A stretch of DNA of 10,600 bases. Source: CAZKYP01 sp964556885. GTDB taxonomy: Bacteria; Planctomycetota; Phycisphaerae; Sedimentisphaerales; Anaerobacaceae. The stretch spans positions 1 to 10,600 of the forward strand of contig CAZKYP010000115.1 of assembly GCA_964556885.1 (NCBI GenBank). The letters are read 5' to 3'. Positions 1-6,217 of this stretch are shown in pieces; position 1 is the stretch's first letter; every line of letters starts with the position of its first letter. The notes beneath the pieces were generated by a model. That model was not told the DNA's origin. It did no database searches and saw only the letters and a list, made by a program, of their open reading frames with translations. A program made the position numbers and the translations under genes.

Positions 1-1
1 C

Positions 2-745
2 AGCAGTGATGTCGCGGCACAAAGTGAAGTTGTCATTACAATGCTGCCGAATTCGCCGGATGTAAAAAAAGCCGTGCTCGGAAAGGACGGAGTTTTAGAT
101 GGTGTGAAGAATGGCATGATTCTGATTGATATGAGTTCTATCGCTCCACTGGTCGCTCAGGAAGTCGCCGCCGAAGTCCAAAAGAAAGGTGTTGAAATGC
201 TCGATGCTCCAGTCAGCGGCGGCGAGCCGAAGGCCATTGAGGGGACAATTTCAATTATGGTCGGTGGTAAACAGGAGGTCTTCGAGCAGGTTGAAGAAAT
301 CCTGAAGGTTATGGGTGCTTCCGCTGTTCTGGTCGGTGACATCGGAAGCGGCAACATGACCAAACTAGCGAATCAGATAATAGTGGCATTAAATATTGCT
401 GCAATGTCCGAGGCGATGGTTCTGGCGACAAAGGCCGGTGTGGATCCTGAAAAAGTTTACCGTGCCATCCGTGGTGGACTGGCCGGAAGCACTGTGCTCG
501 ACGCTAAAGTGCCTTTGGCCTTAAAAGGCAATTTCAAGCCCGGCTTTAGAATAGAGCTGCATATCAAGGATTTGGCGAATGCTCTGGATACGGCCCATGA
601 GATTGGCGTCCCTGTGCCTTTAGCCAGCGGCGTAATGGAGATCATGCAGGCGCTTAAGGTGGATGGAAAAGCCGGAGACGACCATGGCGGCATTATCCAG
701 TTCTACGAAAAATTAGCTAAGGTTCAGGTAAGACATAAGAAATGA
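2..745 (+). CDS. garR: 2-hydroxy-3-oxopropionate (tartronate semialdehyde) reductase, 5'-truncated by window edge
   Basis: Member of the beta-hydroxyacid dehydrogenase family. GarR reduces tartronate semialdehyde to D-glycerate with NAD(P)H in the cytoplasm, downstream of aldarate or glyoxylate metabolism. The frame is open to the left edge, so about 50 N-terminal residues carrying the GxGxxG nucleotide-binding loop lie outside the window; 247 residues are visible against roughly 290-300 for the family. Seen directly: the end of the Rossmann domain (VVITMLPNSPDV), the substrate-binding motif DAPVSGGEPKA (from base 203), and the catalytic-lysine helix GNMTKLANQ, with the Lys codon at 362-364. 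The C-terminal all-helical domain (GGLAGSTVLDAK, FKPGFRIELHIKDLANALD) is a very close match to GarR rather than to 3-hydroxyisobutyrate dehydrogenase. The ORF stops at 743-745 directly before a dehydratase remnant, and the genes that follow are also sugar-acid genes. Family certain; GarR rather than another hydroxyacid reductase is likely. Confidence 0.93.
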   Translation, partial: SSDVAAQSEVVITMLPNSPDVKKAVLGKDGVLDGVKNGMILIDMSSIAPLVAQEVAAEVQKKGVEMLDAPVSGGEPKAIEGTISIMVGGKQEVFEQVEEILKVMGASAVLVGDIGSGNMTKLANQIIVALNIAAMSEAMVLATKAGVDPEKVYRAIRGGLAGSTVLDAKVPLALKGNFKPGFRIELHIKDLANALDTAHEIGVPVPLASGVMEIMQALKVDGKAGDDHGGIIQFYEKLAKVQVRHKK

Positions 746-1094
746 TGTAATGAAGCCAGTGGCGATACTCCTGGTGTCCTTCCGGATAACTGGGAGCGAT
801 CGGAACGTAGGGCTCTGTTACACCGGATACTTCAGGAAAAAGATAACGTCGATCCTGATCACGTCATCATAACACCAGTCAACGCTCGTAAGACCGGCCC
901 GACCAGTACCGTCACCTTCCTCAAAGGGACTATCGCCCCCGAAGGTTCGATTATTAAGAACCCACCTTGCCGATTACCCGAATCTTCCGGACAATACACG
1001 CCTTGGGGCAGCCATGCAGGATACAGGAGGATGCACGTTCGATATAGATGTGGTTATAGAAACACTGAAAGCAGGTAAAAAATCTTGTCGATAA
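746..1094 (+). pseudogene. Remnant of a YjhG/YagF-type sugar-acid dehydratase (IlvD/Edd superfamily), internally deleted and frameshifted
   Basis: This gap between two genes still encodes two recognisable pieces of a YjhG/YagF dehydratase, the family that includes E. coli D-xylonate dehydratases and converts aldonates to 2-keto-3-deoxy acids. Piece 1 (761-961, same frame as the upstream reductase) reads GDTPGVLPDNWERSERR, then HVIITPVNARK, then TSTVTFLKGTIAPEGSIIK; it aligns with the middle of E. coli YjhG (NLDWWEHSERR and GNIAPEGSVIK, recalled from memory). Piece 2 (963-1094, next frame) reads LADYPNLPDNTRLGAAMQ, then TGGCTFDIDVVIETLKAGKK and a TAA stop; it matches the YjhG C terminus (LPDDTRLWAMLQ). 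Missing are the N-terminal half, which holds the iron-sulphur cysteines, and roughly 150 residues between the pieces. No usable start codon or ribosome binding site serves piece 1. A working enzyme is excluded; the family assignment rests on remembered sequence. Confidence 0.86.
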
Positions 1095-1132
1095 CATGAG
1101 ATATTGTTAAATTGTAGTTTTCATATTCATAT

Positions 1133-1137
1133 AAGGA
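1133..1137 (+). promoter_or_regulatory. Ribosome binding site that decides the aldolase start
   Basis: AAGGA lies 1 nt before an ATG at 1139 but 7 nt before a second in-frame ATG at 1145. Only the second has normal spacing, so translation most likely starts at 1145. Confidence 0.7.
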
Positions 1138-1144
1138 CATGGCT

Positions 1145-2038
1145 ATGGTATTAAAAAACAATAAACTCTCAGGGATATTTGCCCCCGTTGTAACACCTTT
1201 TCATAACGACGAACTTGCACTTGACGATTTGAGATATAACCTGCAACAACTAAACAAGACCGAACTTTCCGGCTACTTAGCCCTCGGCTCGAACGGAGAA
1301 TTCAGGAACCTTTCCGACAAAGAGCAGATTCGCGTCCTCGAAGTTTTCAGCGAAGAAAAAGGAAATAAGGTGGTCATGGTCGGCACTGCCTGTGAATCCA
1401 CCAAACACACTATCGAAAAATCTAAAATGGTATCTGAGATGGCTTTCGACTACGTGAGCATCCTTACTCCGAGCTATTTCCCTAAACAAATTAACGGCAC
1501 CGTATTAAAGGATTATTACGAGCGAATTGCTGATTCAATCGACATTCCTGTATTACTTTACAATGCCCCGGGCTTTACGGGCGGAGTAACGATACCTCCA
1601 CAAACCGTCCTCGAACTCTCTCGGCACCCAAACATTGTCGGTATGAAAGACTCATCACCAACAGGCCCGTCGAAATTCCTTAGCTACCTTGAGTCCGCTC
1701 AGGACTTCAACGTTCTGGCCGGTTCCGCCAATTTTCTCTATCCATCGTTACACTTAGGCGCTACGGGTGGAGTTCTTTCTCTTGCTAATGTTCTTCCCGG
1801 CCCATCCTGCGATTTATACCAATTGTTTACACATGGCAAATTCGACGAAGCCAAACAGATTCACGACAAGCTTGTCCGGCTCAGCCAGGTCATTTCCGGC
1901 TCATGGGGTGTGGCAGGCGTCAAGGCGGCGATGGATATAATGGGATTCAGGGGAGGCCGGCCGCGGCATCCACTTGGAGGCGTTACAGATGAAGCCAAAG
2001 AACGAATCAGGCAGGCAATTGTAATTGAAGGTTTTTAG
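1145..2038 (+). CDS. DapA-family 2-keto acid aldolase, HOGA1/LGA1-like subgroup
   Basis: Class I Schiff-base aldolase of the dihydrodipicolinate synthase/N-acetylneuraminate lyase superfamily, 297 residues from the preferred start at 1145 (299 from the ATG at 1139), a normal length. Seen with 1145 numbering: the GSNGE pyruvate-carboxylate loop near residue 48, the catalytic Tyr at 139 in LLYNAPGF, and the Schiff-base Lys at 168 in NIVGMKDSS. The stretches GTACEST, LSRHPNIVGMKDS, VLAGSANFL and GGVLSLANVL, plus a C-terminal GFRGGRPRHPL, resemble eukaryotic 4-hydroxy-2-oxoglutarate aldolase (HOGA1) and the related fungal 2-keto-3-deoxy-L-galactonate aldolase more than lysine-pathway DapA. It therefore probably cleaves a 2-keto-3-deoxy or 4-hydroxy-2-keto acid to pyruvate plus an aldehyde in the cytosol. 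Its neighbours (dehydratase remnant before, kinase 36 bp after) match the gene set of E. coli yjhG/yjhH-type aldonate clusters. The exact substrate cannot be read from sequence. Confidence 0.9.
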   Translation: MVLKNNKLSGIFAPVVTPFHNDELALDDLRYNLQQLNKTELSGYLALGSNGEFRNLSDKEQIRVLEVFSEEKGNKVVMVGTACESTKHTIEKSKMVSEMAFDYVSILTPSYFPKQINGTVLKDYYERIADSIDIPVLLYNAPGFTGGVTIPPQTVLELSRHPNIVGMKDSSPTGPSKFLSYLESAQDFNVLAGSANFLYPSLHLGATGGVLSLANVLPGPSCDLYQLFTHGKFDEAKQIHDKLVRLSQVISGSWGVAGVKAAMDIMGFRGGRPRHPLGGVTDEAKERIRQAIVIEGF

Positions 2039-2074
2039 GTAAAATATAACTTATGTTATCACAGGCTGATATTG

Positions 2075-3454
2075 ATGACTCTAATCGATAACCGGAAAAC
2101 AACCAGCGGCGACAAAATATTGGGAGTAGATATTGGAACAACCAGTATAAAAATGGGTGTATTCCAGATTGTTGATAATTCGCTCACTCCAATTGGTCAA
2201 TTCACACAGGAATACGAAATTAATATTTACAATGATGGTTTGTGCGGCGATATCGAACAGGACAAATGGAAGAGGGCCTTCGTCACCGGATGCAGGAAAA
2301 TGGTGGACCTTATCGCTGATGTCGATGTCGTTTCCCTTTCCGGAACCACGCCTGGACTGACGGCAATGGATAAAGACGGCGAGGCCCTTTATCCGGCCAT
2401 CTTAATGCTCGACCAGCGCTCACGCAGGCAAGCGAAATTCATAATAGAAACTGTTGGAATGGAGTACCTCCTTCGGACCACGGCGAATATTCCGGTCGCG
2501 GGCGGATGCTCGCTTGCAAGCATTCTTTGGATAAAAGACAACTGCCCTGAAGTCTTTAGCAAAACTTGTATATTCGGACATTCCAATACATACATAGCAC
2601 ACTGGCTGACTGGAAATTTCGCTATCGATCCCTCGTCGGCGTCACTAACAGCACTGTACAATACCGTTCAAAACGACTTCACATGGAACCAGGATATTGC
2701 TAATGCTTTCGGCCTTTCACTCGAAAAGCTCCCGCAAATAGTCCCGCCTTATGCAAGTGTTGGGAATATACAAAGCTCTCTCGCACAAAATTTGGGATTA
2801 AAGAAGGAACCTGAAATACTTATTGGCGGTAACGATGCTGTGTTAGCGGCTTATTCGATGGGAATCGACGAGCCTGGTGACATCATTAACGTAAACGGTA
2901 CGTGCGAAATTACTCTCGTGTGTCTCGATAAATGCCTGGCCTCCGCCAACTACAACATCCGTGCGCACGTACTACCGAATCGCTGGCTCACGTTGTACGT
3001 CATGAACGCCGGAGGCAAGGCACTCGATTGGTACAAAAACCTGTTCTGTAGTGAACTGACCGCTGATGAGTTTTTCAGCGATTTTCTTCCCGGGGCGATT
3101 GATACCTGGCTGGACCGCCAAAGCGATGTCACCTATGTACCCTATCTTATGGGTTCGCGCTACAGCCTTGAGCCGCTTAAGGGACAATTGACGGGATTGG
3201 CCCAGCAAACAACGCGAGAAGAGATACTGGCCGCAATTGTCAGAGGACTATGTGATTATCAGAAAGCACATTTGGAAGAAGTCGGCAGAAATATCACGCT
3301 CCAAAATGTAATTCACCTGACCGGGGGAGCGACAAGCCCGGCTTTAATTCGGGCAAAATCGAAGTGGATGCGAAACAGCAAATATATTTATAACGAGCAG
3401 TCATCCATGATGGGTGCCGCTATGCTCGGCCAAAAATATCTTACTCATTTATGA
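2075..3454 (+). CDS. FGGY-family carbohydrate kinase
   Basis: ATP-dependent sugar, polyol or aldonate kinase, 459 residues from the ATG at 2075. An adjacent in-frame TTG at 2072 is possible but less likely; a weak CAGG sits 9 nt before the ATG. Domain I begins with the phosphate-binding loop DIGTTSIKMGVF (residues 19-30) and has an LMLDQRS sugar-site segment near 110-116. Domain II has the catalytic Asp254 in IGGNDAVLAAYSMG, a GTCEIT segment at 275-280, the adenosine-site glycine motif TGGATS (416-421) and the terminal SSMMGAAMLG helix. All key family residues are present, so it should be active, though it is some 30-60 residues shorter than most FGGY kinases. The stop overlaps the start of a GntP permease. 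An FGGY kinase next to GntP recalls the Bacillus gntK-gntP pair, so gluconate or a related aldonate is the best guess; L-fuculose, xylulose or another sugar cannot be excluded. Confidence 0.9.
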   Translation: MTLIDNRKTTSGDKILGVDIGTTSIKMGVFQIVDNSLTPIGQFTQEYEINIYNDGLCGDIEQDKWKRAFVTGCRKMVDLIADVDVVSLSGTTPGLTAMDKDGEALYPAILMLDQRSRRQAKFIIETVGMEYLLRTTANIPVAGGCSLASILWIKDNCPEVFSKTCIFGHSNTYIAHWLTGNFAIDPSSASLTALYNTVQNDFTWNQDIANAFGLSLEKLPQIVPPYASVGNIQSSLAQNLGLKKEPEILIGGNDAVLAAYSMGIDEPGDIINVNGTCEITLVCLDKCLASANYNIRAHVLPNRWLTLYVMNAGGKALDWYKNLFCSELTADEFFSDFLPGAIDTWLDRQSDVTYVPYLMGSRYSLEPLKGQLTGLAQQTTREEILAAIVRGLCDYQKAHLEEVGRNITLQNVIHLTGGATSPALIRAKSKWMRNSKYIYNEQSSMMGAAMLGQKYLTHL

Positions 3455-4857
3455 GGCAAAAAATTATGCCAGCTATTCACCCGTTGATAATTCTTGTTAT
3501 CGGCACGTTGACAGTGATACTGATGATTACGCTGCTGAGAATGAACGCTTTTATTGCACTGATCACCGCGGCCGTAGTCGTCAGTCTGCTCAGCCCCGGA
3601 GATTTAGCTGAAAAGATAAGCCGGGTAGCCGCCGCATTCGGAAGCACAGCCGGCAGCATAGGTATTGTCATCGCCCTGGCCGTGGTTATCGGCAAATGCA
3701 TGATGGACAGCGGTGCAGCAGACCGAATCGTTAGGGCTTTCCTGTCGCTGCTTGGCGAAAAAAGAAGCTCCACAGCACTTATGGCAAGCGGCTTCGTGCT
3801 TTCTATTCCTGTTTTCTTCGATACGGTTTTCTATCTGCTTGTGCCGCTGGCGATATCGATGTATCGGCGGACAAAGAGACATTACCTTAAATATGCAATG
3901 GCCATCGTAGCCGGCGGTGTAGTAACTCATTCCCTTGTACCGCCGACTCCCGGCCCGCTTATCATGGCCGACAACCTTGGTATTGACATCGGTGTGATGA
4001 TTATAGTCGGCGCTTTGGTGGCTCTTCCTTCCGCCTTTGTTGGAATGATGTTTTCCGGGTACGCAGATAAACGAATAAATATACAACCTAAACCACAAAG
4101 CTGCGAACCATCCGAGTCGGAGCCGCTTGAAGACCACCAACTGCCCGGTCTGTCAATGTCACTTTTACCGATTATTCTGCCCGTACTGCTGGTCTCAACT
4201 AATACAATTGTTCGTGCGATGGCTGAAGGTGCCGCCGAGGGCTCAGGATTGAACCGGGCCGCAAGTATAACAGCCGTTCTGGGTGATGTGAATCTGGCGA
4301 TGCTGATATCGACTGCAATTGCCATGTGGATGCTCAAGAGCAAGCGCGCTCTAACGAATGCGCAACTGGCGAAAGTCGTCGAAGTGTCATTGATGAGCGG
4401 CGGTGTAATTATCCTAATCACCGCGGCCGGCGGCGCATTCGGCGCGATGTTAAAAGCCGCACAGATAGGCCCGGCAATTCAAAACTTATTTAAGGGCGAT
4501 AGCGAACAGCCCGTAAGCGGTATGATGGTTTTGGTTCTGGGTGCATCTATCGCCATGCTGATGAAAATAGCACAGGGCTCCTCCACCGTCGCAATGATAA
4601 CATCGTCGGCGATGATTGCCGCAATGATCACATCGACAAAGACGCTGGGTTATCATCCTGCATATCTGGCGACAGCCATCGGGGGAGGCTCAATGATAGG
4701 CTCGTGGATGAACGACAGCGGATTCTGGATATTCGTAAAAATGACCGGGCTGACAGAAACAGAAGGACTAAAATCATGGACGCCATTGCTGGCTATAGTC
4801 GGTTTTACAAGCGTCGTCGTCTCGTTCCTGCTGGTGTTGATTTTACCCATGGCATAA
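3451..4857 (+). CDS. GntP-family gluconate/sugar-acid:H+ symporter
   Basis: Inner-membrane permease importing gluconate-like acids with protons. Its 468 residues agree with the family's usual 440-470 and are almost wholly hydrophobic helices (about a dozen), broken by one charged cytoplasmic loop near residues 205-232. Family signatures seen: MNAFIALITAAVVVSL near the N terminus, IPVFFDTVFYLLVPLA (119-134), HSLVPPTPGPL (160-170), and near the end GSWMNDSGFWIF followed by a GLTETEGLKSWT segment. The ATG at 3451 overlaps the kinase TGA as ATGA, indicating translational coupling. A second in-frame ATG at 3466 has a GAGG 9 nt upstream and would give an N terminus (MPAIHPLI) nearer to known GntP proteins; I keep 3451 but either start is plausible. 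Among the family, E. coli YjhF sits beside YjhG/YjhH, the same partner families as in this operon. Transported acid unknown. Confidence 0.95.
   Translation: MRQKIMPAIHPLIILVIGTLTVILMITLLRMNAFIALITAAVVVSLLSPGDLAEKISRVAAAFGSTAGSIGIVIALAVVIGKCMMDSGAADRIVRAFLSLLGEKRSSTALMASGFVLSIPVFFDTVFYLLVPLAISMYRRTKRHYLKYAMAIVAGGVVTHSLVPPTPGPLIMADNLGIDIGVMIIVGALVALPSAFVGMMFSGYADKRINIQPKPQSCEPSESEPLEDHQLPGLSMSLLPIILPVLLVSTNTIVRAMAEGAAEGSGLNRAASITAVLGDVNLAMLISTAIAMWMLKSKRALTNAQLAKVVEVSLMSGGVIILITAAGGAFGAMLKAAQIGPAIQNLFKGDSEQPVSGMMVLVLGASIAMLMKIAQGSSTVAMITSSAMIAAMITSTKTLGYHPAYLATAIGGGSMIGSWMNDSGFWIFVKMTGLTETEGLKSWTPLLAIVGFTSVVVSFLLVLILPMA
3453..3456 (+). promoter_or_regulatory. Possible ribosome binding site for the alternative GntP start at 3466
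   Basis: GAGG lies inside the kinase stop/permease start overlap, 9 nt before the in-frame ATG at 3466. No comparable motif precedes the ATG at 3451, so the permease may start at 3466 or be coupled from 3451. Confidence 0.45.
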
Positions 4858-4887
4858 ATCATCGGACAAAACACATCATGATGGTTA

Positions 4888-6201
4888 TCATTGTGGAGGC
4901 CAAATGCGATATCGGCCGCTGCAATTGAGCATACCCAATAGATACAACATATCATCATAGTAGCGATATCGTCCTGAAGGGATTGGTGTGTTCCAAAGAG
5001 CCTGGACAAATTGTTTCGCACACTCATGGGTTGCCGCAAGACTCGCCACCGCGTTCATAGCTACCAATCCCGGTGAATGGTCGCTTCCTAACTGTTCTCC
5101 GTTGAGCTTAAACTGGTTCCCGTAATCGGACATGCCTTTGGACTCGAAAAATGCCTGTAAACGGTCACTCAATTGCCTCTCGTGCACATCCCTGGCCCAC
5201 CACGCCCAATCCATCGACCAGTTCATAACCGTACGCCAGGCGTCAAACCGAAAGTCTCCGGAATTGCTGTTCTGTCTGCCGGTCCACGGCGTGCCGTCGA
5301 AATTCGCGTATTCCGGTGTCAATCCAGTAACAGGATGCGCCGCACACTGGAAGAAATCCCGACTTACCGCAGCGGCCTGTTCCCAGAAGGCCCTGTCGGC
5401 CTGCGGGCCCCACATTGCCCAAAGTTCGTAAAATGCAGGAAGATGATAAGAAGGATCAGTATAGTCGTGATTTTCGACGATTGGTGTAAAACGAACCATT
5501 TTATATTCCGGATTAAAGACTTCACATGCATTCCGCGGGCCGCGGCTTGTCTGGCCACTGATAGAACCGCGATTTTTCATATCGCCCAGTATGCGATCCG
5601 CCTCGGAACGATAGTTATAGATTCCATTGCCATTGCCCCAGTGACCCGAAGCAAAATAAAGTGCTGTGGCGAAATATTCCTCGCCGTCCGGCGCAGGCAT
5701 CTCGTCGTTCGAAGTACCATCCGTTCGCATCGACCATGAAAAATAACCATAAGCTGGATGGTTGGGATCATCGTGATACATATACGTCCTGGCCCAATTC
5801 CAGATAGCATCGAACTCAACCTTCTTGTCTAATTGCACAGCAATCATCATACCGTAGGACATTCCTTCGGAACGCACGTCGTTGTTGTAGATGTCATATA
5901 TATATGCAAGCTGCCCATTTTCATTGCCCCCGGCGGCGAAATAAACCGCCTGCGAGTTCGGGTCGCCGTGGAATAACTGCTCAAAGACATCATTGATTCT
6001 TTCGGTTACTTCCTGCGGCGAATATCCGGCCTCGACAAACAGGTTACGATAGTTGCCTGTATAAAAGGCGCCTGCACTCCCGGCATGTTTTTCTTTTTCG
6101 ATAAGTATCTCACAACCAGCTACTAAAAGCGTTAATAATATTAAAACGCACACTGGATAAATTACCGCCGGTATACCTGCAAATTCGTCCTTCAGGAACA
6201 A
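4888..6201 (-). CDS. GH8 reducing-end xylose-releasing exo-oligoxylanase, lipoprotein
   Basis: Glycoside hydrolase family 8, closest in memory to Bacillus halodurans Rex (EC 3.2.1.156), an inverting enzyme that removes xylose from the reducing end of xylo-oligosaccharides. Seen: AFYTGNYRNLF at the mature N terminus; general acid Glu112 in VRSEGMSYGMM; Asp172 in APDGEEYFATALYFAS; DPSYHLPAFYELW (249-261); general base Asp320 in FRFDAWRTV; and a C-terminal RYYDDMLYLLGML. His375 in DHSPGL aligns with the His of the LHPVGL loop that blocks the aglycone side of Rex, which favours the exo activity over an endo-xylanase. The N terminus has a hydrophobic helix ending in lipobox LVAGC (Cys30), so the enzyme is probably membrane-anchored. 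The start is TTG at 6201, supported by AAAGGA 8 nt upstream; no ATG is available before the signal helix. It follows the CE15 gene by 16 bp and is last in the operon. Confidence 0.93.
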   Translation of the reverse strand: MFLKDEFAGIPAVIYPVCVLILLTLLVAGCEILIEKEKHAGSAGAFYTGNYRNLFVEAGYSPQEVTERINDVFEQLFHGDPNSQAVYFAAGGNENGQLAYIYDIYNNDVRSEGMSYGMMIAVQLDKKVEFDAIWNWARTYMYHDDPNHPAYGYFSWSMRTDGTSNDEMPAPDGEEYFATALYFASGHWGNGNGIYNYRSEADRILGDMKNRGSISGQTSRGPRNACEVFNPEYKMVRFTPIVENHDYTDPSYHLPAFYELWAMWGPQADRAFWEQAAAVSRDFFQCAAHPVTGLTPEYANFDGTPWTGRQNSNSGDFRFDAWRTVMNWSMDWAWWARDVHERQLSDRLQAFFESKGMSDYGNQFKLNGEQLGSDHSPGLVAMNAVASLAATHECAKQFVQALWNTPIPSGRYRYYDDMLYLLGMLNCSGRYRIWPPQ

Positions 6202-6209
6202 AGCTCCAA

Positions 6210-6215
6210 TCCTTT
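6210..6215 (-). promoter_or_regulatory. Ribosome binding site supporting the TTG start of the GH8 gene
   Basis: On the minus strand this reads AAAGGA, 8 nt before the TTG at 6201. It lies in the 16-bp gap after the upstream esterase stop, consistent with translation from a shared message. Confidence 0.6.
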
Positions 6216-6217
6216 AA

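Noticed and set aside
750..872. Small ORF beginning ATG at 750 (about 40 codons, frame 3)
   Set aside because: It has no ribosome binding site and overlaps, in another frame, the clear dehydratase homology; its product resembles nothing known to me.
1104..1132. Promoter-like TTGTTA, 17 bp, TCATAT before the aldolase gene
   Set aside because: Transcription would start at or inside the ribosome binding site/start codon, so it could not serve the gene in the usual way; the region is simply AT-rich.
3604..4140. Long antisense reading frame (178 codons) on the minus strand across the permease gene
   Set aside because: It is a shadow of the GntP gene: its translation is rich in His/Cys/Arg with no domain, and the opposite strand encodes a clear permease.
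4874..4883. Perfect 10-bp palindrome CATCATGATG between the convergent genes
   Set aside because: It has no loop and no T tract, so it cannot act as an intrinsic terminator; short palindromes of this size arise by chance.
4888..6201. GH8 product as an endo-xylanase or cellulase
   Set aside because: Overall wording, length and the HSPGL loop align with reducing-end exo-oligoxylanase rather than with endo-acting GH8 members.
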